From the NCBI RefSeq assembly GCF_022132145.1, contig NZ_JAJISP010000002.1:372001-436000 (forward strand): 64,000 bases of DNA, in the 5' to 3' direction. A program made the translations under genes and the position numbers. Source of the DNA: Pseudomonas sp. MMS21 TM103. Lineage in GTDB: Bacteria; Pseudomonadota; Gammaproteobacteria; Pseudomonadales; Pseudomonadaceae. Positions 16,502-25,853 of the stretch are shown in pieces (position 1 is the first letter of the stretch; each line of letters starts with the position of its first letter). Under the pieces are notes generated by a model. The model saw only the letters and a program-made list of their open reading frames with translations, was not told where the DNA came from and searched no databases.

Positions 16502-18532
16502 TTATCTGCGGCGATCTCGAGCGGCTCCCACCCCTGGGGCTGCCCGCCAGATCGCCTTGTGCCAAGGCAGCGCCCGGCGCAAGACGGCCAGGTGCACGCG
16601 CAACTCTGCCGGGCGCGCCTCGCCCCCGGCATAGCGCTGCGCCTCGAAGGCTGCCGCGAAGTTGCCAATGGCCTGCGCCTGGGCTGGCAAGGCCTGCGCC
16701 GCGCGTTCGGCATAGGCGCGCGCGCCTTCGCCCGGCTGACGGTGCACGGCATGCCGCGCCAACAACTGTTCGAAGCGCCTGAACAGACGCTGCTGGGGGT
16801 CACGCTCGCGCTGCCAGGGCTTGAATAGCCAGAGCGCCAGCAGCCCCAGCAATAGCCCACCAGCGCCCACCAGGCTGAGTGCCAGGACCCGGGCATCGAT
16901 AAGACCGAACCAGCGTTGCAGCAATTGCAGCTGCTGCGCGCCCTGATAGCCGAGCACCAGACGCTGCCAGCCATGGTTGAGGTTGTCCCAGGCCAGGCGC
17001 AGTTGGTTCAGCCAACCCAACTGGCGGTAACGCAACGGTGAAAACGGCGAGCCCTCGAGAAAGCTCTGCTCGTCGGCCAGCGCCTCTTCCAGGCCCAACT
17101 CGATACGCTCAGGCGCCACCTGAAAGGTCGGATCGACACTCACCCAGCCCTTGCCCGCCTGCCAGTATTCGACCCAGGCATGCGCATCGAACTGGCGCAC
17201 CTGGACGTAGTTGCCGCCGGGGTTGTACTCGCCGCCCTGGTAGCCGGCCACCACCCGCGCCGGAATGCCAGCAGCGCGCAGGACGAAGACCATGGCGCCG
17301 GCGTAATGGGCACAGAAGCCGTTGCGGCTCTCGAACAGAAAATCATCGATGCTGTTCAACCCCAACCGTGGCGGGCGCAAGGTATAGCCGAAGGGCTCGC
17401 GGTTGAAATGACTGAGCACGGCCTGCACCAGCTGCTCGGCGGGCGGATATTGCCGCTTGAGCTCGGCGCCCCAGGCACGACTGCGTGGGTCACCGTCCTC
17501 CGGCAGCTGCAAGGCCCGCCGCAGGCTGTCGCTGGAAGCTGCCGTGGCACGTAGTGACGCTGGCCAGGACGTTACCTGATAGAGCAAGGTGCGTTCGACC
17601 GGCCGCCTGCGCTGCAGGCGGTAATCACTCATCTGCCGGGTGTTTTCCAGGCGGGTCTCGGCGACGTCCAGGGCAAACAGCCAGGACTGCGAACTGGGCT
17701 GCATGACGATGCTGTAACGCAGCGGCTCACCCTGTTTTTCCCAGGCTGGGGTCGGCAACAACTGGGCAAAGCTCGCCTGCGACCAGCGTCGACCGTCGAA
17801 GCGCTCGAAGGTCAACGCCCGCCAGTAGAGCTGCTCGTGCGGTGGCACCTCGCCCTCGAAGCTGGCACGAAAGGCCAGCCCGCTCGAGCGGCTCAGTTCG
17901 GCTATATCCGCTGGCGCCATGCTCTCGGCCAACCCGCTGACCGCGCGCTCACTCGGCAGTGGCAGTGACCACAGCGGCCCCATGCGCGGGAAGAAAACAA
18001 ACAGCAGGAGCATCAGGGGCACGGCCTGCAGCAGCAAGCCGGCAGCCAAGCGTGCGGTCGCCCAAGGCTGCGCGGCGACGCCGCTCTGTTGCAGGCCGAT
18101 CAGGGCCGCCAGCAAGGCGGTAACCGGCAGCAGGCTATACAGCGCGGCGAGCATGCTGTCATCGAACAGATAGGCGCTGACCACAACGAAGAAGCCGAGA
18201 AAGATCACCACCAGAGCATCACGGCGGGTGCGCATTTCGAGCAACTTGAGGATGAAGGCGGCAATCAGCAACACCACCCCGGCATCCAGGCCGATCAGGC
18301 TGCCGCGGGAAAACAGCACGCCGACGGCCGCACCCAGCATCAATCCGGCCTTGACCCAGGCATTCGGATAACCGGCATGCATACGCAAGATCTGGATGCG
18401 CCAGGCCGCGCAGCCCAGCCACAGGCCGACGATCCACAGCGGCAGATGGCCCAGGTGCGGGATGATCACCAGCACCTGGGCGACCAGCAACCAGGTCAGG
18501 CTGATGCGCGGGATTGCCCCCGGCCGGCTCAT
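16502..18532 (-). CDS. tgpA: Membrane transglutaminase-like protein TgpA
   Basis: A 676-residue inner-membrane protein. Six or seven helices occupy residues about 10-195, then a DUF3488-type stretch, a periplasmic transglutaminase-like domain (about 380-480), another helix near 560-580 and a cytoplasmic DUF4129 tail. The catalytic triad is visible: Cys407 in NGFCAHYAGAM, His in QFDAHAWVEY and Asp in VSVDPTF. P. aeruginosa TgpA has the same layout and is reported as essential there, probably in envelope assembly; the acyl donor is unknown. The ATG at 18532 overlaps the DUF58 stop by four bases. Confidence 0.92.
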   Translation of the reverse strand: MSRPGAIPRISLTWLLVAQVLVIIPHLGHLPLWIVGLWLGCAAWRIQILRMHAGYPNAWVKAGLMLGAAVGVLFSRGSLIGLDAGVVLLIAAFILKLLEMRTRRDALVVIFLGFFVVVSAYLFDDSMLAALYSLLPVTALLAALIGLQQSGVAAQPWATARLAAGLLLQAVPLMLLLFVFFPRMGPLWSLPLPSERAVSGLAESMAPADIAELSRSSGLAFRASFEGEVPPHEQLYWRALTFERFDGRRWSQASFAQLLPTPAWEKQGEPLRYSIVMQPSSQSWLFALDVAETRLENTRQMSDYRLQRRRPVERTLLYQVTSWPASLRATAASSDSLRRALQLPEDGDPRSRAWGAELKRQYPPAEQLVQAVLSHFNREPFGYTLRPPRLGLNSIDDFLFESRNGFCAHYAGAMVFVLRAAGIPARVVAGYQGGEYNPGGNYVQVRQFDAHAWVEYWQAGKGWVSVDPTFQVAPERIELGLEEALADEQSFLEGSPFSPLRYRQLGWLNQLRLAWDNLNHGWQRLVLGYQGAQQLQLLQRWFGLIDARVLALSLVGAGGLLLGLLALWLFKPWQRERDPQQRLFRRFEQLLARHAVHRQPGEGARAYAERAAQALPAQAQAIGNFAAAFEAQRYAGGEARPAELRVHLAVLRRALPWHKAIWRAAPGVGAARDRRR

Positions 18533-19512
18533 GCCGGCGTGCCGAACAGCGCCAGCGCGCGCAGGCAGGCTTCGCGGTGCTGCTCGCCACTGGCGGGCGC
18601 CAGCACCTGGCCCGGCAAACGCAGGGCAAAGGGCTGCTGACGCTCGGACAGTTGCAGCACCCAATGACAGAGCAGCGACAAGCGCAGCTCGACATCCCCC
18701 GCCAGCGCCTCGAAATCCAGCCACGGGTCGCGCCCGCCGAGCGCGGCGAAGTCCTTGACCAACAGCCCCTGGCCACGGGAATAGGCCTTCCAGTGCAGGC
18801 GCCTTTTGGAGTCGCCGGGCTGGTAACTCTTCAGCCCCTGAAAATCCTCGGCGCCCTGGCCGTGGGCGCGCATACCCTGCTGGTGCAACTCGTCAGCACC
18901 ACCTGCGGCCAGCGGCAACTCGCCCTCCCGCGGTTGCGGATAGACCAGCAGTGCCTGGTCCAGGTCGACCCAACTCCAGGCCACCAGGAGGCCCAGCGGG
19001 AAGCGACTTTCGACCCGCAGGCGCCCCGGCCGCAGCCAGCCGCGGCGCAGCGCCGGCAGGCTCAACTCGCACTCACTGACGCCGTGCGCGGGCACATCCT
19101 GAGTCTGATAAGGCTGCGACGGCCAACCCAGGGCGATCGCCTGGTGCGCCCGTGCGCTGCTTTCCAGACGCAGGTGAAACTGCCCTTGTTCGCCGACGAA
19201 CACCGCCCTTGCACCAGAGGCCTTGAGCACCAGGCCCGCCAGGTTACGGTAGGTGTGCAGGATGGCGACGATAAACAGCGACGTCAGCAGAAAGGTCAGG
19301 GCATAGGCCAGGCTGTTCTGGTAATTGATCGCGGTCAGCAGCATCAGCAGCAGCGCCAGGGCAAATGCCAGCCCGACCCGCGTCGGCACGATGAAGATCC
19401 GCCGCTGGGTCAGGCGCACGCTGGCGGCCGGGGGAATCCGCCGGGCCAGCCAGCGACTCCAGCGCCGCTTGAACTCTTGCCTCAAAGCGCCGGCACCTCG
19501 CGCAGCAACCAT
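18529..19512 (-). CDS. DUF58 domain membrane protein
   Basis: A 327-residue protein with two close N-terminal helices (about 45-85, including GLAFALALLLMLLTAI) and the DUF58 signature GAEDFQGLKSYQPGDSKRRLHWKAYSRG (written here as the core DFQGLKSYQPGD with RRLHWKAYSRG). DUF58 proteins partner MoxR ATPases and are predicted von Willebrand A-like adaptors. The ATG at 19512 lies 31 bases inside moxR with no clear ribosome site; a TTG at 19485, overlapping the moxR stop and with GAGG upstream, is an equally good start giving 318 residues. It ends in a four-base overlap with tgpA. Confidence 0.88.
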   Translation of the reverse strand: MVAARGAGALRQEFKRRWSRWLARRIPPAASVRLTQRRIFIVPTRVGLAFALALLLMLLTAINYQNSLAYALTFLLTSLFIVAILHTYRNLAGLVLKASGARAVFVGEQGQFHLRLESSARAHQAIALGWPSQPYQTQDVPAHGVSECELSLPALRRGWLRPGRLRVESRFPLGLLVAWSWVDLDQALLVYPQPREGELPLAAGGADELHQQGMRAHGQGAEDFQGLKSYQPGDSKRRLHWKAYSRGQGLLVKDFAALGGRDPWLDFEALAGDVELRLSLLCHWVLQLSERQQPFALRLPGQVLAPASGEQHREACLRALALFGTPA

Positions 19513-20399
19513 TGCACCAGCGCGCCGCCGCCATGCCCGGTCGGATCGGCGCGCTCGCGCAGGCGATGACCGACCACCGACGGCAGCACGGCCTGCACAT
19601 CTTCCGGAATCACATAATCGCGGCCGTCGAGAAAGGCCCAGGCGCGGGCGGCGGCGAGCAAAGCCAGGCTGGCCCGCGGCGACAGCCCCCAGGCGAACTG
19701 CGGCTGGCTGCGGGTGGCATCGACCAGACGCAGCACATAGTCGATCAGGGCATCGCTGGCGCGTACCTTGGGCACCTCGGCCTGGATCAGCGCCAGCGCG
19801 GCATGGTCGAGAAGCGCCTCCAGGCGCGGCAGCAACGAGCGCCGCGAATCGCCGAGGAGCAAGGCTTTCTCAGCGGCCTTGGCCGGGTAACCGAGCGACA
19901 GCCGCATGAGGAAGCGATCGAGCTGCGACTCGGGCAGGGCGAAGGTGCCGCCCTGGCTCACCGGGTTCTGCGTGGCGATGACAAAGAAGGGTTCCGGCAG
20001 CGCTCGGGTCGCGCCCTCGATGGTCACCTGGCCCTCCTCCATGGCCTCGAGCAATGCGCTCTGGCTTTTCGGGGTGGCCCGGTTGATCTCATCGGCCAAC
20101 ACCAGTTCGGCGAATATCGGCCCCGGATGAAAGACGAATTGCCCGCTGTCCTTGACGAACACCGAGGTGCCGAGGATATCGCCAGGCAACAGGTCGGAGG
20201 TGAACTGGATACGCTGAAAGCTCAGTCCCAGGACCCTGGCCAGCGCGTGGCTGAGGGTGGTCTTGCCCATGCCCGGCAAGTCCTCGATCAACAGATGGCC
20301 GCGGGCCAACAGGCAGGCCAGGGCCAGGCGCACCTGCGGTTCCTTGCCCAGCAGCACCTGATTCACCGCATCCAGGCAGGCATTCAGTCTTGTGCGCAT
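19482..20399 (-). CDS. MoxR family AAA+ ATPase
   Basis: A 305-residue cytoplasmic ATPase of the chaperone-like MoxR group. Walker A is GMGKTTLSHALA near residue 40, Walker B is LVLADEINRATP near 105, with sensor text ATQNPVSQGGTFALPESQLDRF and the lid domain in the last 90 residues. The ATG at 20399 follows GGAGCG. It is the first gene of the moxR-DUF58-tgpA operon; the order and overlaps suggest that MoxR remodels or activates the two membrane partners. The family is clear; the substrate is not known. Confidence 0.92.
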   Translation of the reverse strand: MRTRLNACLDAVNQVLLGKEPQVRLALACLLARGHLLIEDLPGMGKTTLSHALARVLGLSFQRIQFTSDLLPGDILGTSVFVKDSGQFVFHPGPIFAELVLADEINRATPKSQSALLEAMEEGQVTIEGATRALPEPFFVIATQNPVSQGGTFALPESQLDRFLMRLSLGYPAKAAEKALLLGDSRRSLLPRLEALLDHAALALIQAEVPKVRASDALIDYVLRLVDATRSQPQFAWGLSPRASLALLAAARAWAFLDGRDYVIPEDVQAVLPSVVGHRLRERADPTGHGGGALVQWLLREVPAL

Positions 20400-20517
20400 C
20401 GTTCGCTCCGGCCTTTATCCAAGTGCGTCGATGCTACTGGCCAGCGTCAGGCGGGCAAAGCACCCTGTAACCTTTGCTGACGAAACTGTGAGCGCGGTTC
20501 TCACTTTGCGGCGAACG

Positions 20518-22482
20518 CTACAAGCGGAAATGCTCAGCCATGCCCTGCAGTTCGCGGCCCAACTGCGCCATGCGAATGCTCGAGTCGGCCGTTTCGTCCA
20601 TCGCCACTGAGGACTGATCGGCGATATCGCGAATCGAGGTCACGCTGCGACTGATCTCTTCGGCCACCGCCGTCTGCTGTTCTGCCGCGGCGGCGATCTG
20701 CTGGTTCATCTCGAAGATCAGGGTCACTGCCTCGGCAATCCCGGCCAGGGCGCCCTCGGTCTGATTGGCATCCTCCACCACATGCGCGACCAGGGCACCG
20801 CTCTGCTGCATGTCGGCCACCGAGCGCCGCGCGCCCTCGCGCAGCGTGGCTATCAGGCCTTCGATTTCCGCGGTGGACTGCTGGGTACGCTTGGCCAGGG
20901 CACGCACCTCATCGGCCACCACGGCAAAGCCACGGCCCTGCTCGCCGGCGCGCGCGGCCTCGATGGCGGCGTTGAGGGCCAGCAGGTTGGTCTGTTCGGC
21001 TACATTCTTGATCACATCCAGCACCGAATCGATGCGCTGGGTGTCCTGGCTGAGGCGCTCGATGCTCTGGGTGGTGGTGTCCATCGCCGCCGCCAGCTGG
21101 TCGATCCGCACCAGGGTCTGGCGTACCACCTCGGCACCGCGACTGACCCGGTTGTCGGCGTCCTCGGTGGAAGCGGCGGCGGCTTCGGCGTTGCGCGCCA
21201 CCTCATGTACGGTGGCGGTCATCTCGCTCATGGCGGTCGCCACCTGATCGGTTTCCACCCGCTGGCCATTGACGCCCAGGCGGGTCTGCTCGGTAATCGC
21301 CGACAACGACTGGGCCGACGCGGAAATCTGGCTCACCCCGCCCTGCAGCTGGCCGACCATCTCGCGCAGGTTGTTCGACATGCCCTGCATGGCGGCCTGC
21401 AACTGCCCCACCTCGTCGCTGCGCCGTACCTCGATGTGCACACTGAGGTCGCCCTCGGCGATCTGCCGAGCCTGCCCGATCACCTGCTTGAGGGGACGCA
21501 CGATCACCAGGGTGATGGCCAGGGTCGCGAGCAGGCCGATCACCAGGGCCAGCACTGCGGCAAGCAGGATCAGCCAGCCACTGGCTTGCAATTGCGCCTG
21601 CATGGCACTCTTTTGGTGAGAGTAGGCCTGTTCCACCAGCTCGACGATGCGCTCGGCCTGCGCCACCAGCAAGGCGTATTCCTGCTTCTGCTGGCGCAAG
21701 TGGCCGTTGTACTCCTTGAGCCGTTCGTTGAACGAGTCGACGTTGCCGATGACCTCCGCCAGCACCGAGGCATACCCCGGATCAGTCATGGCATCGCGCA
21801 ACTCACCGGCCAGGGTTTGTGCATCGAGGGCTTGCTGGATTTCACCCTGGGCGACCTCGGCAGAACTGCGGCTCTGCTGCAGGCGTACACGGGCCTGTTC
21901 GAGCGCCTGCAACAAGAGCTGATGGACCTTGCCGATCTGCCCGGCCTGCAGCACCGACTCGCCGCCTTGCGTACCCTGGCTGCTCTCGAGCAGGTCGACA
22001 CCATCCTCGGCCAGCCCATCCTTGAGCAGCTCCAGGCTGTTGGAGGCACTCACCACCAGCCAATTGGCCGCTTCCAGGGACAGGCTCATGTTTCCGGTAA
22101 GATCGACATAACGGTCGAAGGCCGCGCGGTACTGGTCAACGGCACCGTTGACCTCGCCCAGCACCTGTCCAGCGGCGGCCGGCAGTTCGGCCTGCAAGGC
22201 TGCGCTGCTCGCCAGCAGCGTCTCGACCTGCTCATGCAGGCGCTCGACATGAGCGGTATCGGTCGTCAGGGCAAAATCCTGCTCGCGGCGGCGGATCTGC
22301 AGGACCTGGGTATTGATCGCGCTCATGCGCTCGAGCAACGCCGAGCGGGCAGCGACCTCACGCAGGGCCGAATAGCCGGTGGCGGCAACCACCGCCGTGA
22401 GCGCCAGCACCACGCCGAAGCCCAGGGCCAGTTTTTTCGCCGTACTCAAGCTGGCGACGTGCCGTTGCAGATCAGTCCACAT
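20518..22482 (-). CDS. Methyl-accepting chemotaxis protein with a helical (HBM-type) sensor domain
   Basis: A 654-residue chemoreceptor. First helix at about 17-38, then a periplasmic domain of some 260 residues that is entirely helical and opens with [17 protein letters not shown], the look of the helical bimodular (HBM) domain known from receptors for organic acids. Second helix about 302-328, HAMP, and the signalling domain with the tip [19 protein letters not shown]. It ends GMAEHFRL, without a CheR-binding pentapeptide. Its leader contains three inverted repeats (22504-22579). The ligand is unknown; assignment to HBM is from overall pattern and less certain than the receptor call. Confidence 0.9.
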   Translation of the reverse strand: MWTDLQRHVASLSTAKKLALGFGVVLALTAVVAATGYSALREVAARSALLERMSAINTQVLQIRRREQDFALTTDTAHVERLHEQVETLLASSAALQAELPAAAGQVLGEVNGAVDQYRAAFDRYVDLTGNMSLSLEAANWLVVSASNSLELLKDGLAEDGVDLLESSQGTQGGESVLQAGQIGKVHQLLLQALEQARVRLQQSRSSAEVAQGEIQQALDAQTLAGELRDAMTDPGYASVLAEVIGNVDSFNERLKEYNGHLRQQKQEYALLVAQAERIVELVEQAYSHQKSAMQAQLQASGWLILLAAVLALVIGLLATLAITLVIVRPLKQVIGQARQIAEGDLSVHIEVRRSDEVGQLQAAMQGMSNNLREMVGQLQGGVSQISASAQSLSAITEQTRLGVNGQRVETDQVATAMSEMTATVHEVARNAEAAAASTEDADNRVSRGAEVVRQTLVRIDQLAAAMDTTTQSIERLSQDTQRIDSVLDVIKNVAEQTNLLALNAAIEAARAGEQGRGFAVVADEVRALAKRTQQSTAEIEGLIATLREGARRSVADMQQSGALVAHVVEDANQTEGALAGIAEAVTLIFEMNQQIAAAAEQQTAVAEEISRSVTSIRDIADQSSVAMDETADSSIRMAQLGRELQGMAEHFRL

Positions 22483-22503
22483 AATTGCGCTCCATCCCAG
22501 CCC

Positions 22504-22579
22504 CTGGCGAACCCAGGTTCGCCAGCCTTATCGCCCAAGATAAGAGCGCAAGGCTGCTGGCGACAAGCCAGCAGCCTTG
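22504..22579. other. Three consecutive inverted repeats between flavin reductase and chemoreceptor
   Basis: CTGGCGAAC/GTTCGCCAG (22504-22525, loop CCAG), CTTATC/GATAAG (22527-22544) and a 13-bp perfect stem CAAGGCTGCTGGC/GCCAGCAGCCTTG (22549-22579, loop GACAA). The last one may end the flavin reductase transcript, though no T-run follows on the minus strand. The others would fold in the chemoreceptor leader. Confidence 0.55.
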
Positions 22580-22627
22580 TCGATTGTGCTTTTAGCTATA
22601 TGCAGGTCGTTTTCAGAGCGGGTTGAT

Positions 22628-23233
22628 TCAGGGGCGGCGCATCTCGAAGCTATCGCGAGTCCGGGTATAGGCCATGCCGCCCAGGCGGCCGATCAGATCG
22701 AGCTTGTGCGGATCGATCCGGCCCTGGTCGTTGAGCACTGCATCGTCGACATGGGCGAGCAGCACTTCGGCGAAGATCAGGTGGCAGTTCGGCGTATCCG
22801 GCGGATACGCCAGCACCTGCGCCACACGGCACTCGAAGGCCACCGCCGCGCCGGCCACGCGCGGCACCTCAACTCGTTCGCTGGCCAGGCTGGCGATGCC
22901 ACAGCTCTCGAACTCGCTGACCCCGTGGGGCAGGTGGGCGGCACTGGCATTCATCGCCTCGGCCTGGGCGAAGGACACCAACTGGATCACCAGCTCGCCG
23001 TTCGCCTGCACATTGCGCAAGGTGTCTTTCAGGCTGCCGTCGTCGCGCAGGTTGACGTTGACCATCAACGTCGGCGGTGCGTCGCTGATCACCTGAAAAA
23101 AACTGAACGGCGCCAGGTTGCTGATGCCGTCACGGGAAACACTGGACACCCAGGCGATCGGCCGCGGCGTTACCGTGGACGCCAACCAGCGGTAGGCATC
23201 CAGTGGAGTCAGGCTGGCGAAATCGAGCTGCAT
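22628..23233 (-). CDS. Flavin reductase-like, FMN-binding split-barrel protein
   Basis: A 201-residue protein of the flavin reductase-like domain family (FMN-binding split barrel). N-terminal text YRWLASTVTPRPIAWVSSVS and NLAPFSFFQVISDAPP is the flavin-binding signature, with TPRPIAW holding the phosphate. These enzymes use NAD(P)H to reduce flavin or act as small oxidoreductases. Its ATG at 23233 shares one base with the stop of the lipoprotein gene upstream, so the two are coupled. No partner monooxygenase is nearby, so the physiological role is open. Confidence 0.87.
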   Translation of the reverse strand: MQLDFASLTPLDAYRWLASTVTPRPIAWVSSVSRDGISNLAPFSFFQVISDAPPTLMVNVNLRDDGSLKDTLRNVQANGELVIQLVSFAQAEAMNASAAHLPHGVSEFESCGIASLASERVEVPRVAGAAVAFECRVAQVLAYPPDTPNCHLIFAEVLLAHVDDAVLNDQGRIDPHKLDLIGRLGGMAYTRTRDSFEMRRP

Positions 23234-23511
23234 CAGCGCCCTGCTCGCGACTCACGGATGTAGAAGCGCGCGCGCTCGGCCTTGCTGGTGCAGCCCTTGT
23301 ACCCTTCAAATTGCTGCTGGGTTTTCGCCGCGGTCAGCAGCGACAGGGCTTTGGAATAACTCACGGTGCCGGTAAAACCTTCGGCCTTGGCCAGATCCAG
23401 CTCGGCCCACGCCGCGTTGAGTTGATTGGCGCAACTGTCGCGATAGGCGGTTTTGCCGGCACAACCGGCCAGCACCAGGGCGATCATCGGTAGCAAGATC
23501 CAAGCTTTCAT
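23233..23511 (-). CDS. Small outer-membrane-type lipoprotein
   Basis: A 92-residue protein whose signal peptide ends in the lipobox LVLAGC (Cys at about 17). The ATG at 23511 has AAGGAG eight bases upstream; the GTG at 23520 is too close to that site. The mature part has two further Cys (DSCANQL and YKGCTSK) that could form a disulfide, and a predicted mostly helical body. The residue after the lipid Cys is Ala, so no inner-membrane retention Asp is seen. No family recognised. It is cotranscribed with the flavin reductase gene. Confidence 0.75.
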   Translation of the reverse strand: MKAWILLPMIALVLAGCAGKTAYRDSCANQLNAAWAELDLAKAEGFTGTVSYSKALSLLTAAKTQQQFEGYKGCTSKAERARFYIRESRAGR

Positions 23512-23594
23512 GTTGCGCACTCCTTGATATCGGAAAACAAGCAGATGGTGATGATGTCAATATGACGCCAGCCAGACGGAAAAGTGCCCGCTCC

Positions 23595-23608
23595 GGTCAA
23601 GATTGACC
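23595..23608. promoter_or_regulatory. 14-bp palindrome GGTCAAGATTGACC
   Basis: GGTCAA and TTGACC are perfect inverted arms around GA. The site lies three bases beyond the selU stop and about 85 bases upstream of the lipoprotein start. The loop is too short for a hairpin, so a protein-binding site is more likely. Function inferred. Confidence 0.3.
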
Positions 23609-23611
23609 CGA

Positions 23612-24712
23612 TCAAGCATGGCTGCGCTGACGCAGGAACGCCACTACGTCAGCCTGTTCGCCCACGAACTCGATGCGTCCGGCCTTGCTCTCGCGCTGGA
23701 AGGCGTACATGGGATCGTAATACTCGACCAGCAACGCCTCGATCCAGCCGCGGTGCAGATCCACCACGCCCTGGCTCTGCTGCTGCAACAGGGCTTGATC
23801 CATGATCGCCGCCAAACGCTGGTAACGTTCACCGCCCAGACGCTTGAGGATATTCGCCAGGCTTTGCTGCAGGCGCTCGGCGAAGGCCTTGAATCCCTCC
23901 TCTGCACCCTGAAGGGCGATGAATTCGGCGCACAGGTCGATCACATAATCCTTGAGAATGCGCTCGACCCGGCCCGCCAGGCTGTCTTCCAGCCAGACCA
24001 TGGGGAATTCCTGCATGCCCTGGTAGAGCTCCAGCGGCAAGGCGCTTTTGCCGATGATGCGGCCCTCGTCCTCGAGCACGAACTGCTCGATACCCCTCGC
24101 ACGTTTTTTCAGGATATCGACCGCCAGGGCATTCTCGAAATCGATCTGCGCCGGCTGGACAGTGGCGCGCTTGCCGAAGCTGGAACCGCGGTGATTGGCA
24201 TGGCCTTCCAGATCCAGGCTGTTGTCGAGCTGGGCGATCACCTCGGTCTTGCCGGTGCCGGTCATGCCGCCGACCAGAATGAAGTCGCACTGCGCCGTCG
24301 CTTGCTCGGTGGTTTCCAGGAGAAAGGTACGCATCGCCTTGTAGCCGCCGATCACCCGCGGATAGTCGATGCCCGCCTCGCTTTTCAGCCATTGCTGGAC
24401 AATCTGCGAGCGCAGGCCGCCGCGAAAGCAATACAGATAGCCCTCGGGATTGGCCCTGGCAAAGGCCGCCCAGGCCTCAATCCGCTGCGCCTTGATCGCA
24501 CCGCTGACCAGTTGATGACCCAGTTCGATGGCAGCTTGCTGGCCGCGCTGCTTGTAGCAGGTGCCGACTCTCTGCCGCTCATCGTCGTCCATCAGCGGCA
24601 GGTTGCGCACGCCGGGGAAGGCACCCTTGGCAAACTCCACCGGGGCGCGGGCATCCATCATCGGCGTGTCGTTGAGAAACAGTTGGCGGTAGTCCTGAGT
24701 GTTGTCGCGCAT
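23612..24712 (-). CDS. selU: tRNA 2-selenouridine synthase
   Basis: A 366-residue enzyme (also MnmH, YbbB) that converts 2-thiouridine at the tRNA wobble position to 2-selenouridine through a geranylated intermediate. Residues 1-130 are a rhodanese domain with catalytic Cys95 in [12 protein letters not shown]; residues 130-366 are a P-loop domain with [10 protein letters not shown] near 140 and RGSSFGKR. The ATG at 24712 shares one base with the selD stop. The pair forms a selenium operon: SelD makes selenophosphate, SelU uses it. Confidence 0.95.
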   Translation of the reverse strand: MRDNTQDYRQLFLNDTPMMDARAPVEFAKGAFPGVRNLPLMDDDERQRVGTCYKQRGQQAAIELGHQLVSGAIKAQRIEAWAAFARANPEGYLYCFRGGLRSQIVQQWLKSEAGIDYPRVIGGYKAMRTFLLETTEQATAQCDFILVGGMTGTGKTEVIAQLDNSLDLEGHANHRGSSFGKRATVQPAQIDFENALAVDILKKRARGIEQFVLEDEGRIIGKSALPLELYQGMQEFPMVWLEDSLAGRVERILKDYVIDLCAEFIALQGAEEGFKAFAERLQQSLANILKRLGGERYQRLAAIMDQALLQQQSQGVVDLHRGWIEALLVEYYDPMYAFQRESKAGRIEFVGEQADVVAFLRQRSHA

Positions 24713-25746
24713 CACAGCACCTCGACGGCGTAGTGCTGTCGCTCGAGCAATTGGCCGATCGGCTCGAGCGCCAGGCCCAGTTCGGCGGCGAGGACCAGAA
24801 ACTCCGCTTCGCCCTCGGCGGTCACCGCGATCAGCAGGCCGCCACTGGTCTGCGGGTCGCACAGCAGAAGTTTGTACAGCTCGGGTAGCGGCGCAATCTT
24901 CTCGCCGTAACTGTCGAAGTTTCGCTGGGTCCCGCCCGGCACACAACCCTGCTCCAGGTAGTACTCGACGCTGGCCAGGCGCGGCACCTTGGCGAACTCG
25001 ACACGTGCCGTCAGGCCGCTGCCGTCGGCCATCTCGACCAGGTGGCCGAGCAGGCCGAAACCGGTGACATCGGTCATCGCGGTGACTCCCGGCAACTTGC
25101 CGAAGCGGCTTCCGGGCTTGTTCAGGGTGCACATCCAGTCGCGCGCCAGGCCAACATCCTCGCTGCGCAGCTTGGCCTGTTTCTCCGCCGTGGTGAGGAT
25201 GCCGATGCCCAGGGGTTTGCTCAGGTACAGCTTGCAGCCCACGGTAGCGGTGTCGTTGCGCTTCATATGGCGCTTTTCCACCAGGCCGGTGACGGCCAGG
25301 CCGAAGATCGGCTCGGGGGCATCGATGGAGTGCCCGCCCGCCAGCGGGATACCTGCCTGGTCACACACCGAGCGGGCGCCGCGAATCACGTCACGGGCCA
25401 CTTCCGGGGCCAGCACATTGACCGGCCAGCCGAGAATGGCGATGGCCATCAGCGGGTCGGCGCCCATGGCATAAATGTCGCTGATCGCGTTGGTAGCGGC
25501 GATCCGGCCAAAATCGAAGGGATCGTCGACGATCGGCATGAAGAAGTCGGTGGTCGACACCACGCCGCGTTCTTCGTCGATGGCGTAGACCGCGGCATCG
25601 TCACGCGAGGCATTGCCGACCCAGAGATTGGGGTCGAGATTCTGCGCGCCACTGCCAGCCAGGATCACCTCCAGCACCTTGGGGGAAATCTTGCACCCGC
25701 AGCCAGCGCCGTGGCTGTACTGGGTCAAACGGATTGGCTCGCTCAT
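24712..25746 (-). CDS. selD: Selenide, water dikinase (selenophosphate synthase)
   Basis: A 344-residue enzyme that makes selenophosphate from selenide and ATP. The catalytic Cys16 lies in GAGCGCKIS and is a standard Cys, not selenocysteine. Other family text includes [32 protein letters not shown] and [13 protein letters not shown], which bind ATP and Mg. It is the first gene of selD-selU. No selenocysteine insertion genes are in the window, so the visible use of selenium is tRNA modification. Confidence 0.96.
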   Translation of the reverse strand: MSEPIRLTQYSHGAGCGCKISPKVLEVILAGSGAQNLDPNLWVGNASRDDAAVYAIDEERGVVSTTDFFMPIVDDPFDFGRIAATNAISDIYAMGADPLMAIAILGWPVNVLAPEVARDVIRGARSVCDQAGIPLAGGHSIDAPEPIFGLAVTGLVEKRHMKRNDTATVGCKLYLSKPLGIGILTTAEKQAKLRSEDVGLARDWMCTLNKPGSRFGKLPGVTAMTDVTGFGLLGHLVEMADGSGLTARVEFAKVPRLASVEYYLEQGCVPGGTQRNFDSYGEKIAPLPELYKLLLCDPQTSGGLLIAVTAEGEAEFLVLAAELGLALEPIGQLLERQHYAVEVL

Positions 25747-25853
25747 GGAATCTCACTCATATCGTCGACAGGCGGCGGCATTCTATCAAATGTGGCCTTG
25801 GCGCCAGTGGTCGGCGCGCGGTATGTTGATAAAACAATGCGTTACGGGGGTAA

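Noticed and set aside
20782..22626. Plus-strand open frame of 614 residues, rich in His, Gly and Gln
   Set aside because: Antisense of the second chemoreceptor; similar His/Gly-rich antisense text also occurs opposite the first chemoreceptor.
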